Numbered from the stretch's first letter, positions 25,267-34,209 are shown. The stretch: 64,000 nucleotides of DNA from Neisseria mucosa (GCF_003044445.1 NZ_POWX01000001.1:1-64000); one strand, 5' to 3'. The notes: generated from the letters alone by a model not told the origin. Numbers and translations: made by a program.

Positions 25267-25701
25267 TTATTCTTCCACTTTACCACCAGCAGCTTCAATC
25301 GCTGCTTTAGCACCCTTAGTGGCCTTAATGCCTTTCAAGACAACAGCTTTTGAAAGCTCACCAGAGGCAATAACTTTCACATTAGAAACAGCTGCAGGAA
25401 CCAACCCAGCTTGCTTGAGAACCAATACATCAATCTCATTTACAGCAAGTAAGTTCAATTCATTCAAACGAATCTCAGCATTTGCAGCAGCAGTCAATGA
25501 TTTAAAACCACGTTTTGGCAGGCGACGTTGCAAAGGCATTTGACCGCCTTCAAAACCTACTTTATGAAAACCACCAGAACGGCTTTTTTGACCTTTATGA
25601 CCACGGCCACCAGTTTTACCTAAACCGCTACCAATACCACGACCCGCACGACGACGGGCGTGGGTAGCACCCTCAGCAGGTTGAATAGAATTTAGAAACA
25701 T
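25267..25701 (-). CDS. rplO: 50S ribosomal protein L15
   Basis: A 144-aa large-subunit protein. The Gly/Arg/Lys-rich N-terminal extension RRAGRGIGSGLGKTGGRGHKGQ is diagnostic, followed by the GFEGGQMPLQRRLPKRGF motif and a globular C-terminal domain with VKVIASGELSKAVVLKG. It starts one base after the rpmD stop region and is followed by secY. Confidence 0.98.
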   Translation of the reverse strand: MFLNSIQPAEGATHARRRAGRGIGSGLGKTGGRGHKGQKSRSGGFHKVGFEGGQMPLQRRLPKRGFKSLTAAANAEIRLNELNLLAVNEIDVLVLKQAGLVPAAVSNVKVIASGELSKAVVLKGIKATKGAKAAIEAAGGKVEE

Positions 25702-25702
25702 A

Positions 25703-25888
25703 TCAAGACTCCACTTTCAACAAGTAGCTGATTTTGTTAATCATGCCACGGTTTTGAGGGGTATCTAAAACCTCTACTGTATGCTCACGATGACGCAAAC
25801 CTAAACCACGAGCACATGCACGATGAGATTCAATTGTACCAATCAGGCTCTTCACCAATGTAACTTTAATCTTTTTTTGCTCAGTCAT
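25703..25888 (-). CDS. rpmD: 50S ribosomal protein L30
   Basis: A 61-aa small large-subunit protein with the family pattern VTLVKSLIGTIESHRACARGLGLR and the NRGMINKISYLLKVE end. Its start overlaps the rpsE end by 8 bases, indicating coupled translation. Confidence 0.97.
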   Translation of the reverse strand: MTEQKKIKVTLVKSLIGTIESHRACARGLGLRHREHTVEVLDTPQNRGMINKISYLLKVES

Positions 25889-26399
25889 GGCTTGCTCCTA
25901 AAATGTCTTCTACTGTTAAGCCACGTTTAGCAGCAATATCTGCAGGTGTATACAACTTAGACAAGCCGTCTAATGTAGCTCGTACAATGTTATAAGGATT
26001 TGTAGAACCATGCACTTTAGCAGAAATGTTATGAATACCCATAGCATCAAAAACTAAGCGCATAGGACCACCTGCCTTTACACCACTACCTTCTTTAGCA
26101 GGCTGCATAAAGACTTTTGTAGCGCCATGACGTCCAATAACCTCATGATGAATCGTACCATTTTTTAGAGGTACTTTAATCATAGAGCGACGAGCCTGAT
26201 CCATTGCTTTTTGAACAGCTACCGGCACTTCTTTTGACTTACCTTTACCCATACCAATACGACCATCTCCATCACCAACAACAGTTAGTGCAGAGAAAGC
26301 CATGATACGACCACCTTTAACTACTTTAGTCACGCGATTAACTGCGACCATTTTTTCAATCAGGCCGTCACCGCGTTCTTCAATTTCATGTTTTGCCAT
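25881..26399 (-). CDS. rpsE: 30S ribosomal protein S5
   Basis: A 172-aa protein of the decoding and helicase region. The N-terminal double-stranded RNA-binding fold has EKMVAVNRVTKVVKGGRIMAFSALTVVGDG. The C-terminal domain has the GVKAGGPMRLVFDAMGIHNISAK segment. It overlaps rpmD by 8 bases. The plus-strand sequence TTTGCCATCTGAAAG at its start resembles but does not match a DUS. Confidence 0.98.
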   Translation of the reverse strand: MAKHEIEERGDGLIEKMVAVNRVTKVVKGGRIMAFSALTVVGDGDGRIGMGKGKSKEVPVAVQKAMDQARRSMIKVPLKNGTIHHEVIGRHGATKVFMQPAKEGSGVKAGGPMRLVFDAMGIHNISAKVHGSTNPYNIVRATLDGLSKLYTPADIAAKRGLTVEDILGASHD

Positions 26400-26416
26400 C
26401 TGAAAGTCTCCAATTA

Positions 26417-26770
26417 TTAGAAGCTTAAACCATTTTCACGTGCAGCTTCAGCCAAAGCTTTCACACGACCGTGATATTGGAAACCTGAACGATCAAAAGC
26501 AACTTTTTCTACACCTACTGCTTTAGCTTTCTCAGCAATACGCTTGCCAACCACCGCAGCTGCTTCGACGTTGCTACCAGATTTCAGGCTACCACGTACC
26601 TCAGCTTCCAATGTAGAGGCTTGAGCCAATACTTTATCACCTTCAGCACTAATTACTTGAGCATAAATATGATTATTGCTACGGAACACACATAATCTTA
26701 CCATTTTCAAGTCCGCAATTCGCGCACGGGTTTTGCGTGCACGACGGAGTCGGGTTGCATGTTTATCCAT
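26417..26770 (-). CDS. rplR: 50S ribosomal protein L18
   Basis: A 117-aa 5S rRNA-binding protein with the basic N-terminus RLRRARKTRARIADLKMVRLCVFRS, the NNHIYAQVIS strand and the FDRSGFQYHGRVKALAEAARENGLSF end. It is located between rplF and rpsE as in all spc operons. Confidence 0.98.
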   Translation of the reverse strand: MDKHATRLRRARKTRARIADLKMVRLCVFRSNNHIYAQVISAEGDKVLAQASTLEAEVRGSLKSGSNVEAAAVVGKRIAEKAKAVGVEKVAFDRSGFQYHGRVKALAEAARENGLSF

Positions 26771-26783
26771 TAGTGAACCTCAA

Positions 26784-27317
26784 TTATTTTTTCTTGGCTT
26801 CTTTCATCACTACCACTTCGCCTACATAACGAACACCTTTACCTTTATAAGGTTCAGGAGAACGGAAAGCACGAATTTCAGCAGCGACTTGACCAATCAC
26901 TTGTTTATCTGCACCAGTCAAAACGATTTCTGTTTGGCTAGGGGTTTGAACAGAAACACCTTCAGGCATTTCATATACGATTGGATGGGAAAAACCTAAA
27001 GACAAGTTTAAAACTTTGCCTTGAGCTTGAGCACGGTAACCTACACCAATCAACTGCAGTTTTTTCTCAAAACCTTCAGAAACACCTTTAACCATATTAT
27101 TAACTAATGCACGAGCAGTCCCTGACATAGCATTTGCCTGCTTACTGTCATTTTTTGCAGCAAAAGTCAATTTGCCATCGTTCAGTTCAATGGCTACATC
27201 AGAATGCAAAGGAAAGGACAACTCGCCATTCTTACCCTTGATAACCAATGCTTCTGTTCCAAATTTTACTTCTACACCAGCAGGAACAGTCACTGGGTTT
27301 TTTGCGACACGTGACAT
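26784..27317 (-). CDS. rplF: 50S ribosomal protein L6
   Basis: A 177-aa protein next to the factor-binding site, with two repeated alpha/beta domains. MSRVAKNPVTVPAGVEV begins the first, and the signature PEPYKGKGVRYVGEVVVMKEAKKK closes the second. Length and position (rpsH-rplF-rplR) are standard. Confidence 0.98.
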   Translation of the reverse strand: MSRVAKNPVTVPAGVEVKFGTEALVIKGKNGELSFPLHSDVAIELNDGKLTFAAKNDSKQANAMSGTARALVNNMVKGVSEGFEKKLQLIGVGYRAQAQGKVLNLSLGFSHPIVYEMPEGVSVQTPSQTEIVLTGADKQVIGQVAAEIRAFRSPEPYKGKGVRYVGEVVVMKEAKKK

Positions 27318-27330
27318 TTACTTTTCTCCA

Positions 27331-27723
27331 CTAGGCTACGATGCACAACAACTCACCACCAACGCCCTCAGAACGAGCCTTGCGGTCAGTCATCACACCT
27401 TTAGAAGTACTAACAATAGCGATACCCAAACCGTTCATAACATTAGGAATTTCGCTAGAAGCTTTGTAAATACGCAAACCTGGACGTGAAACGCGTTTAA
27501 TTTGCTCAATCACAGGGCGACCTGCATAGTATTTCAATTGAATTTCCAATACCGGCTTCGCATCAGCAGAAACCGAAAAATCCTCGATATAACCTTCTTC
27601 TTTCAAGACTTTTGCAATTGCACACTTTAATTTGGAAGAAGGCATGGCAACTACTACCTTATTGGCACGTTGCGCATTACGAATACGAGTCAACATATCG
27701 GAAATAGGATCATGCATACTCAT
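27331..27723 (-). CDS. rpsH: 30S ribosomal protein S8
   Basis: A 130-aa 16S-binding protein and, in enteric bacteria, the repressor of the spc operon. The family pattern is visible in MHDPISDMLTRIRNAQRANK, the R-V-S-R-P-G-L-R-I-Y-K segment and the late STSKGVMTDRKARSEGVGGE. The start MSMHDP was chosen; an ATG further upstream at 27741 overlaps rpsN. Confidence 0.97.
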   Translation of the reverse strand: MSMHDPISDMLTRIRNAQRANKVVVAMPSSKLKCAIAKVLKEEGYIEDFSVSADAKPVLEIQLKYYAGRPVIEQIKRVSRPGLRIYKASSEIPNVMNGLGIAIVSTSKGVMTDRKARSEGVGGELLCIVA

Positions 27724-27737
27724 TATTAATACTCCTA

Positions 27738-28043
27738 TCACCAGCTAGCTTTAACAACACCCGGAATCTCGCCACGCATAGCGATTTCACGGATTTTAAT
27801 ACGACCCAAACCGAATTTACGGAAAGTACCACGAGGACGACCTGTCAAAGCACAACGACGACGTTGACGTACAGGAGCTGCATTACGTGGAATGGATTGG
27901 AATTTCAGACGAGCTTCAAAACGCTCTTCTTCAGTCGCATTCGCATCATTAATAACAGCAAAAATTGCCTCACGTTTGGCTGCAAACTTTTTCGCCAAAG
28001 CTTGACGTTTCAGTTCACGATTAATAAGTGCTTTCTTAGCCAT
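27738..28043 (-). CDS. rpsN: 30S ribosomal protein S14 (zinc-independent form)
   Basis: A 101-aa protein of the long C-minus type. The C-terminal core is RQRRRCALTGRPRGTFRKFG, in which the cysteine pairs of the zinc form are missing. The start MAKKALINRELKRQALAKK fits. It is the only S14 gene in this window. Confidence 0.97.
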   Translation of the reverse strand: MAKKALINRELKRQALAKKFAAKREAIFAVINDANATEEERFEARLKFQSIPRNAAPVRQRRRCALTGRPRGTFRKFGLGRIKIREIAMRGEIPGVVKASW

Positions 28044-28045
28044 GA

Positions 28046-28585
28046 TTATCCTTTAAACGGAAACTTGAACAGCGACAATAAAGCTTTAGCTTCTTCATCA
28101 GTTTTTGCAGTAGTTGTAATAGTAATATTCAAACCACGCAAAGCATCAATTTTATCGTATTCAATTTCCGGGAAAATGATTTGCTCGCGAACACCCATGT
28201 TGTAATTACCACGACCATCAAAAGATTTGCCACTTACACCACGGAAGTCACGTACTCGAGGTAATGCAATAGTAATCAAACGATCCAAGAATTCGAACAT
28301 TTGATCACGACGTAATGTTACTTTGCAACCTACAGGATAATTATCGCGAATTTTAAAGCCAGCGATAGATTTACGAGCAACAGTAACTACTGGTTTTTGA
28401 CCAGCAATTTTTTCCAAATCAGATACCGCATGCTCCATAACTTTTTTATCAGCAACAGCCTCTCCAACACCCATATTTAAAGTGATTTTTTCAATACGAG
28501 GAACTTCCATTACTGACTTGTAACCAAACTGCTTAACCAATTCAGGAACAACTGTATCTTTATAAAACTCTCTCAAACGAGCCAT
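28046..28585 (-). CDS. rplE: 50S ribosomal protein L5
   Basis: A 179-aa 5S rRNA-binding protein at the central protuberance. KITLNMGVGEAVADKKV, the KSIAGFKIRDNYPVGCKVTLR segment and the C-terminal LNITITTTAKTDEEAKALL are diagnostic. It ends 3 bases ahead of rpsN. Confidence 0.98.
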   Translation of the reverse strand: MARLREFYKDTVVPELVKQFGYKSVMEVPRIEKITLNMGVGEAVADKKVMEHAVSDLEKIAGQKPVVTVARKSIAGFKIRDNYPVGCKVTLRRDQMFEFLDRLITIALPRVRDFRGVSGKSFDGRGNYNMGVREQIIFPEIEYDKIDALRGLNITITTTAKTDEEAKALLSLFKFPFKG

Positions 28586-28594
28586 GTTATCTCC

Positions 28595-28918
28595 TTATGC
28601 TCCAATAACAGAGCCATTTGATTTGAAGAAACGAACGCGCTTCACTTTGCCTTCATTTTCAATCAGTTTAATACCAACACGGTCTGCTTTATTAGTTTCC
28701 GGATTCAGGATTGCAACATTAGAAATATCTAACGGCATTTCTTTTGAAACAATACCACCCTCAATACCACGCATCGGATTAGGTTTTTGGTGACGTTTAA
28801 CAACATTAACACCTTCAACTACAACTTTACCACCCAATACACGAACCACTTGACCTTGCTTACCTTTATCCTTACCAGTGATCACAACAACTTGGTCACC
28901 TTTAATGATTTTATTCAT
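28595..28918 (-). CDS. rplX: 50S ribosomal protein L24
   Basis: A 107-aa assembly initiator with an N-terminal KOW motif (GDQVVVITGKDKGKQGQVVRV) and the conserved GGIVSKEMPLDISNVAILNP segment. It lies between rplN and rplE in the spc operon. Confidence 0.98.
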   Translation of the reverse strand: MNKIIKGDQVVVITGKDKGKQGQVVRVLGGKVVVEGVNVVKRHQKPNPMRGIEGGIVSKEMPLDISNVAILNPETNKADRVGIKLIENEGKVKRVRFFKSNGSVIGA

Positions 28919-28929
28919 CGCGCTATTCC

Positions 28930-29298
28930 TTATAACACTTCAGGCGCCAATGAAACGATTTTCATAAATCGTTCAGTACGCAACTCGCGGGTTACCGGAC
29001 CAAAAATACGGGTACCCAGAGGTTCAAGTTTATTGTTTAACAACACGGCGGCGTTGTTATCAAATTTAATCAACGCACCATCAGGACGACGCACACCTTT
29101 AGCAGTACGAACAACAACTGCATTGTACACATCACCTTTTTTGACACGACCACGTGGGGCCGCATCTTTAACTGCGACTTTAATAATATCGCCAACAGAA
29201 GCGTAGCGACGCTTAGATCCGCCCAACACCTTGATACACATCACGCGACGTGCACCAGAGTTATCAGCCACATCTAAGATGGTCTGCATTTGAATCAT
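28930..29298 (-). CDS. rplN: 50S ribosomal protein L14
   Basis: A 122-aa interface protein of normal length. The start is MIQMQTILDVADNSGARRVM, and the pattern A-V-V-V-R-T-A-K-G-V-R-R-P-D-G and the end RELRTERFMKIVSLAPEVL are diagnostic. It is the first gene of the spc group and is separated from rpsQ by an unusually long 225-base gap. Confidence 0.98.
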   Translation of the reverse strand: MIQMQTILDVADNSGARRVMCIKVLGGSKRRYASVGDIIKVAVKDAAPRGRVKKGDVYNAVVVRTAKGVRRPDGALIKFDNNAAVLLNNKLEPLGTRIFGPVTRELRTERFMKIVSLAPEVL

Positions 29299-29448
29299 AT
29301 TAGTACCTTTAAATTAACCAACTTAATTTACCATTTTCATATAGCTGGCTCACTTATTTAAATTAAGCTAACTAAATGAAACCATCACGGTTCTAGTAAA
29401 CCAGTCTTGGATCCCGAAGGGAAGAAACTTCCAGAAGAAACTGAAAGA

Positions 29449-29501
29449 TAAGAAACGAAGTTTACACGCAAATTCACTTTGGCGCAACACTTCGTTTCTT
29501 A
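29449..29501. repeat. hairpin in the rpsQ-rplN gap (S10/spc boundary)
   Basis: The 13-base perfect arms TAAGAAACGAAGT (29449-29461) and ACTTCGTTTCTTA (29489-29501) surround a 27-nt loop. They lie 8-60 bases past the rpsQ coding end inside a 225-base spacer. A smaller hairpin GGAAG-TTT-CTTCC follows. This may be a processing site, attenuator or partial terminator that separates S10 from spc expression. Confidence 0.6.
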
Positions 29502-29523
29502 TTAAAGCCAACTGTCTTAATTT

Positions 29524-29787
29524 TTAAACAGTACGTGCTTTCTCAACCAGTTCTTTAACAACCCAAGATTTGGTTTTTGACAGTGGACGAGATTCCGCAA
29601 TTACCACTACATCACCAATTCCATATTGATTATTTTCATCATGGGCATGGATTTTAGTTGATAAACGGATAATTTTACCATACAGAGGGTGTTTTACTTT
29701 ACGCTCAACCAACACTGTAACAGTTTTGTCCATTTTGTCGCTTACCACTTTGCCTTGCAAAGTACGAACATTTTTATTTTCGCTCAT
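29524..29787 (-). CDS. rpsQ: 30S ribosomal protein S17
   Basis: An 87-aa OB-fold 16S-binding protein. It shows RTLQGKVVSDKMDKTVTVLV, HPLYGKIIRLSTKIHAHDE and the EIRPLSKTK-like ESRPLSKTKSWVV end. The start overlaps the rpmC stop by one base (TAATG). Confidence 0.98.
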   Translation of the reverse strand: MSENKNVRTLQGKVVSDKMDKTVTVLVERKVKHPLYGKIIRLSTKIHAHDENNQYGIGDVVVIAESRPLSKTKSWVVKELVEKARTV

Positions 29788-29978
29788 TACTTAGCACCTT
29801 TTTCAGTTAAAATGGTTTTAATACGAGCAATATCGCGACGTACACGTTTTAATTCGCTTGGTTTACCCAATTGACCAGTTGCATTTTGCATACGTAAGCC
29901 AAACTGAGCTTTCAACAAGTCCAACAAATCTGCATTTAATTGCTCAATAGATTTGTCTTTCAATTCATTTGCTTTCAT
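29787..29978 (-). CDS. rpmC: 50S ribosomal protein L29
   Basis: A 63-aa helical hairpin protein next to the exit tunnel, with MKANELKDKSIEQLNADLLD and RRDIARIKTILTEKG. It shares one base with the upstream rplP stop and one with the rpsQ start, so the three genes are translationally coupled. Confidence 0.97.
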   Translation of the reverse strand: MKANELKDKSIEQLNADLLDLLKAQFGLRMQNATGQLGKPSELKRVRRDIARIKTILTEKGAK

Positions 29979-30394
29979 TATTGACCTACCTGTCTTACTA
30001 CAAAGGTCGTAGGAATAGGCAATTTGGCAGCAGCCAATTCAAATGCTTCGCGAGCCAAAGCCTCTGGAACACCGTCCATTTCATACAACACTTTGCCTGG
30101 TTTGATTTCGGCAATGTAATATTCCACGTTACCTTTACCGCCACCCATACGAACTTGAATAGGTTTTTCAGTAATTGGTTTATCAGGGAATACACGAATC
30201 CAAATACGACCACCACGTTTAATGTGGCGAGTCATTGTACGACGAGCAGCTTCGATTTGGCGGGCAGTCAAACGACCACGACCAACGGCTTTCAAACCGA
30301 ACTCACCGAAACTTACTTTGTTACCGCGAGTAGCAATACCAGTATTGCGACCTTTTTGTTGCTTGCGGTATTTCAGTCTAGTTGGCTGCAGCAT
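29978..30394 (-). CDS. rplP: 50S ribosomal protein L16
   Basis: A 138-aa A-site-proximal protein. It begins MLQPTRLKYRKQQKGRNTG, and the GRLTARQIEAARRTMTRHIK block and RVFPDKPITEKPIQVRMGGG segment are diagnostic. The start at 30394 lies inside the last codons of rpsC (17-base overlap). An in-frame ATG at 30427 would extend further into rpsC and is not family-like. Confidence 0.97.
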   Translation of the reverse strand: MLQPTRLKYRKQQKGRNTGIATRGNKVSFGEFGLKAVGRGRLTARQIEAARRTMTRHIKRGGRIWIRVFPDKPITEKPIQVRMGGGKGNVEYYIAEIKPGKVLYEMDGVPEALAREAFELAAAKLPIPTTFVVRQVGQ

Positions 30395-31073
30395 TACGTC
30401 CACCTGCCTTTCTTTGTTTCTTTTCATGCTCAGGTTTAGCTGAAGTCTTTACACTGCCTTCAGTATAGACCCAAACTTTCAGACCCAGCACGCCATAAGT
30501 AGTATGGGCTTCGCTAGTTGCATAATCTACGTTTGCACGCAAAGTATGCAGCGGTACACGACCTTCGCGATACCATTCGCTACGAGCAATATCTGCACCA
30601 TTCAGACGACCTGAGGTCATAATCTTGATGCCTTTTGCACCTGAACGCATAGCATTTTGCATAGCGCGTTTCATAGCACGGCGGAATTGAACGCGTTTTT
30701 CCAATTGCTGAGCAATACCATCAGCAATAATTTGCGCATCTAATTCAGGTTTACGGATTTCTTCGATATTGACATGAACAGGCACACCCATCAGGGCTTG
30801 CAAATCACGTTTCAAAACTTCGATATCCTCACCTTTTTTACCAATTACTACACCCGGACGGGCAGAGTGGATGGTAATACGTGCAGATTTTGCAGGACGT
30901 TCAATAACTACGCGACCAACAGAAGCATTCGCCAATTTTTTACGCAGGTAGTTACGAACATCAATGTCTTGTTTCAAAACAGCAGAAAAGTCGGTGCTTT
31001 TAGCAAACCATTTTGAAGCCCAGTCTTTAGTTACCGCCAGGCGAAAGCCTGTAGGGTTAATCTTTTGTCCCAT
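30378..31073 (-). CDS. rpsC: 30S ribosomal protein S3
   Basis: A 231-aa protein at the mRNA entry tunnel with an N-terminal KH domain (VVIGKKGEDIEVLKRDL) and the C-terminal domain SGRLNGADIARSEWYREGRV. The conserved S-G-R-L-N is encoded by AGGTCGTCTGAA (30612-30601), the only exact 12-base DUS I found in the ribosomal cluster. The tail ends in RKAGGRNAAAN. Confidence 0.98.
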   Translation of the reverse strand: MGQKINPTGFRLAVTKDWASKWFAKSTDFSAVLKQDIDVRNYLRKKLANASVGRVVIERPAKSARITIHSARPGVVIGKKGEDIEVLKRDLQALMGVPVHVNIEEIRKPELDAQIIADGIAQQLEKRVQFRRAMKRAMQNAMRSGAKGIKIMTSGRLNGADIARSEWYREGRVPLHTLRANVDYATSEAHTTYGVLGLKVWVYTEGSVKTSAKPEHEKKQRKAGGRNAAAN

Positions 31074-31082
31074 AGCTTTTCC

Positions 31083-31412
31083 TTAGTTGCCCACTGTCAC
31101 GTTGATATGACAAGTTTGTTTTTCAATGCGGTTACCGCGACCTTTGGCACGAGCTTGGAAACGTTTCAAGCTTGGACCTTTGTCAACAAAGATAGTTACC
31201 ACTTTCAACTCATCAATGTCGGCACCGTTATTGTGCTCGGCATTTGCAATAGCTGATTCCAATACTTTTTTAATCAACTCAGCACCTTTTTTAGGACTGA
31301 AAGTCAAGATATTCAAAGCCTGGGCAACGTCTTTACCACGAATCAAATCAGCTACCAAACGAGCTTTTTGAGCTGAAATACGGGCATTTTTATGTTGTGC
31401 ATTTACTCTCAT
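31083..31412 (-). CDS. rplV: 50S ribosomal protein L22
   Basis: A 109-aa protein lining the exit tunnel, the site of macrolide-resistance changes in other bacteria. AQKARLVADLIRGKDVAQAL, LESAIANAEHN and the beta-hairpin region RFQARAKGRGNRIEKQTCHI are all regular, with no insertion in the loop. Confidence 0.98.
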   Translation of the reverse strand: MRVNAQHKNARISAQKARLVADLIRGKDVAQALNILTFSPKKGAELIKKVLESAIANAEHNNGADIDELKVVTIFVDKGPSLKRFQARAKGRGNRIEKQTCHINVTVGN

Positions 31413-31420
31413 GATTCACC

Positions 31421-31699
31421 TTATTTCTTTTTAGCCTTTTTATCAGCCAAGTGGCCTTTAAAGGTACGGGTCAATGAGAATTCGCCTAATTTATGACCAA
31501 CCATGTTATCACTGATAAAAACGGGCACATGAGTGCGACCGTTGTGTACAGCAATGGTCAGACCGATAAAGTCAGGCAGAATGGTAGAACGACGAGACCA
31601 AGTTTTAATCGGGCGCTTGTCGTTGCTTGCACGAGCAGCATCTACTTTTTTCAGCAAATGCAGGTCTACATATGGGCCTTTTTTCAATGAACGAGCCAT
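31421..31699 (-). CDS. rpsS: 30S ribosomal protein S19
   Basis: A 92-aa head protein with [41 protein letters not shown] and [17 protein letters not shown]. It lies between rplB and rplV with short gaps. Confidence 0.98.
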
Positions 31700-31704
31700 A
31701 CTAA

Positions 31705-32538
31705 TTAACCTTTATTTGAGTAACGACGACGAACAATCATGTTATCCGTGCGTTTGTTATTACGAGTGCGGTAGCCTTTAGCAGGAGTACCCCATGGGCT
31801 AACCGGTTCGCGAGCTTCACCGGTACGACCTTCACCACCACCATGCGGGTGATCGACAGGGTTCATGACAACACCACGAACGGTCGGACGAATACCACGC
31901 CAACGATTGGCACCGGCTTTACCGATTTTCTTCAGGCTTTGCTCTTCGTTACCGACTTCACCGATGGTTGCACGGCAATCTACGTTGATTTTACGAACTT
32001 CGCCAGAGCGCAGACGGACTTGAGCGTATGCACCTTCTTTAGCCAACAATACCGCAGAAGCACCGGCAGAACGTGCAATTTGTGCACCTTTACCAGGTTT
32101 CATTTCGATACAGTGGATAGTCGTACCAACGGGAATGTTACGGATCGGCAGGGTATTACCTACTTTGATGGCAGCTTCAGCACCGGAAACCAATACAGCA
32201 CCGGCTTGAATACCGCGAGGAGCGATGATGTAGCGACGCTCACCGTCTGCATAGCACAACAGTGCAATGAAGGCAGTACGGTTAGGATCGTATTCAATAC
32301 GCTCTACTTTTGCAGGGATACCGTCTTTGTTACGTTTAAAGTCTACAACACGGTAATGGTGTTTATGACCGCCGCCTTTGTGACGTGTGGTGATATGACC
32401 ATTATTGTTACGACCGGCAGTAGAATTTTTCTTTTCGAGCAAAGGTGCATAAGGCGCACCTTTGTGCAAACCTTCTGTTACCACGCGAACCATGCCGCGA
32501 CGGCCTGCAGAAGTTGGCTTCATTTTAACGATTGCCAT
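31705..32538 (-). CDS. rplB: 50S ribosomal protein L2
   Basis: A 277-aa core protein near the peptidyl transferase centre. It shows [19 protein letters not shown], the catalytically relevant [14 protein letters not shown] loop, and the [12 protein letters not shown] end. It is located between rplW and rpsS. Confidence 0.98.
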
Positions 32539-32543
32539 TTTGT

Positions 32544-32858
32544 TTATTCCTTATCTGCAGCTGCAGCAGCGGCTTCCAAATCCAACTCTTGACCGGCAGC
32601 CAAGCTTACATATGCTTTTTTAACATCGCTGCGGCGGCCCAAAGTACGACCAAAACGCTTAGTTTTGCCTTTAGTGGTAACGGTAGTTACAGAAGCAACT
32701 TGAACACCGAACAGCAGCTCAACAGCAGCTTTGATTTCAGGTTTGGTTGCATTTGCCAAAACTTTAAACGTCATTTGGTTGCGTTTTTCAGCCAATACGT
32801 TGCTTTTTTCAGAAACGATAGGTGCCAAAATCACTTGAGTCAAACGTTGTTGATTCAT
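32544..32858 (-). CDS. rplW: 50S ribosomal protein L23
   Basis: A 104-aa protein at the tunnel exit and docking site of SRP and trigger factor. QRLTQVILAPIVSEKSNVL and the VTTKGKTKRFGRTLGRRSDVKK loop are diagnostic. The ATG at 32858 has GAGGAG at ideal spacing and forms an ATGA overlap with the rplD stop. The ATG two codons earlier (32864) sits too close to that box. Confidence 0.96.
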   Translation of the reverse strand: MNQQRLTQVILAPIVSEKSNVLAEKRNQMTFKVLANATKPEIKAAVELLFGVQVASVTTVTTKGKTKRFGRTLGRRSDVKKAYVSLAAGQELDLEAAAAAADKE

Positions 32859-33475
32859 ACCCATTGCTCCTCTAATTGTGCAACCGCATCTTTAGTGATG
32901 ATTACTTTTTTGTAACGCAGCAAGCTGTAAGGATCAACTTGTTGAGCTTCCAAAACCAACACATTTGGCAAGTTGCGTGAAGCCAAGTAAACATTCTCAT
33001 CGAGCTGTTTAGTTACAAACAGCACTTGCTCCAGACCCAGATTTTTCACTTGTTCAGCAAAAACTTTGGTTTTAGGAGTTTCAGCAGTCAACGCTTCGAT
33101 AGCAAACAAACGCTCGTCACGAGCCAATTGGGACAGGATAGTCGCCATACCGGCACGGTACATTTTACGGTTTACTTTTTGAGTGAAGTTTTCGTCGGGT
33201 TTGTTCGGGAACGCGCGACCACCTTTACGCCACAGCGGAGAAGAAGTCATACCGGAACGGGCACGGCCGGTACCTTTTTGACGCCATGGTTTTTTGGTTG
33301 AGTGTTTTACTTCGGCACGGGTTTTTTGAGCGCGGTTGCCAGAGCGGGCGTTTGCCAAGTAGGCATTTACCAGCTGATGAACCAACGCTTCATTGTATTC
33401 GCGAGCGAACAAAGCATCAGAAACAGACAGACTGCCTGAAACTTGTCCTTTAGCGTCAATTACTTTCAATTCCAT
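32855..33475 (-). CDS. rplD: 50S ribosomal protein L4
   Basis: A 206-aa tunnel protein and, in E. coli, the repressor of the S10 operon. The extended loop KPWRQKGTGRARSGMTSSPLWRKGG is intact. The ends overlap rplC by one base and rplW by four, giving continuous translational coupling. Confidence 0.98.
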   Translation of the reverse strand: MELKVIDAKGQVSGSLSVSDALFAREYNEALVHQLVNAYLANARSGNRAQKTRAEVKHSTKKPWRQKGTGRARSGMTSSPLWRKGGRAFPNKPDENFTQKVNRKMYRAGMATILSQLARDERLFAIEALTAETPKTKVFAEQVKNLGLEQVLFVTKQLDENVYLASRNLPNVLVLEAQQVDPYSLLRYKKVIITKDAVAQLEEQWV

Positions 33476-34119
33476 TACGCACCTACTTTCACGCTAGGAC
33501 GAACTACAACATCGCTGTTGACCGCACCCGGAACAGCACCCTTAACCAACAGCAGTTGGCGTTCTGCATCAACACGTACAACTTCCAGCTTTTGGACAGT
33601 TGCTTTAGTGTTGCCGTATTGACCGGCCATGCGTTTACCGGGGAACACGCGACCTGGGTCTTGCGCCATACCGATAGAACCTGGAACACGATGAGAACGG
33701 GAGTTACCGTGGGAAGTACGTTGGGCACCGAAGTTATGACGTTTGATCGTACCGGAGAAACCTTTACCTTTAGAGGTACCGGTTACATCGACCAGTTGAC
33801 CGACTTCAAACATAGAAACGGTGATTTCGTCACCGGCTTTCAATTCAGCCAGTTTTTCTTCAGTCAAAGCAAACTCCATCAAACCGCGACCGGCTTCAAC
33901 ACCTGCTTTTGCAAAGTGCCCAGCTTCGGCTTTGTTGACACGGTTAGCTTTTTTCTGACCAAAGGTAACTTGAACGGCAGTATAGCCGTCAGCATCTTTG
34001 GATTTTACTTGTGTAACGCGGTTGGCAGACATATCCAAAACGGTTACCGGAACAGAAACACCCTGTTCGTCGAACACGCGGGTCATACCAACTTTGCGTC
34101 CAACCAGACCTAAAGTCAT
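33475..34119 (-). CDS. rplC: 50S ribosomal protein L3
   Basis: A 214-aa early assembly protein. It shows MTLGLVGRKVGMTRVFDEQG, the signature GKGFSGTIKRHNFGAQRTSHGN and PGSIGMAQDPGRVFPGKRMAG. TTTTAAAAGGAAAATAATC precedes the ATG at 34119. It is the first gene of the cluster here; rpsJ, normally just upstream, is absent from the window. Confidence 0.97.
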   Translation of the reverse strand: MTLGLVGRKVGMTRVFDEQGVSVPVTVLDMSANRVTQVKSKDADGYTAVQVTFGQKKANRVNKAEAGHFAKAGVEAGRGLMEFALTEEKLAELKAGDEITVSMFEVGQLVDVTGTSKGKGFSGTIKRHNFGAQRTSHGNSRSHRVPGSIGMAQDPGRVFPGKRMAGQYGNTKATVQKLEVVRVDAERQLLLVKGAVPGAVNSDVVVRPSVKVGA

Positions 34120-34209
34120 GATTATTTTCCTTTTAAAGTAAAGGGGCGGGCTACGATTGGCCTGCCTTCGGACAAAGATAAAACTTGGCACAAATGCACC
34201 AAGTCCGCC

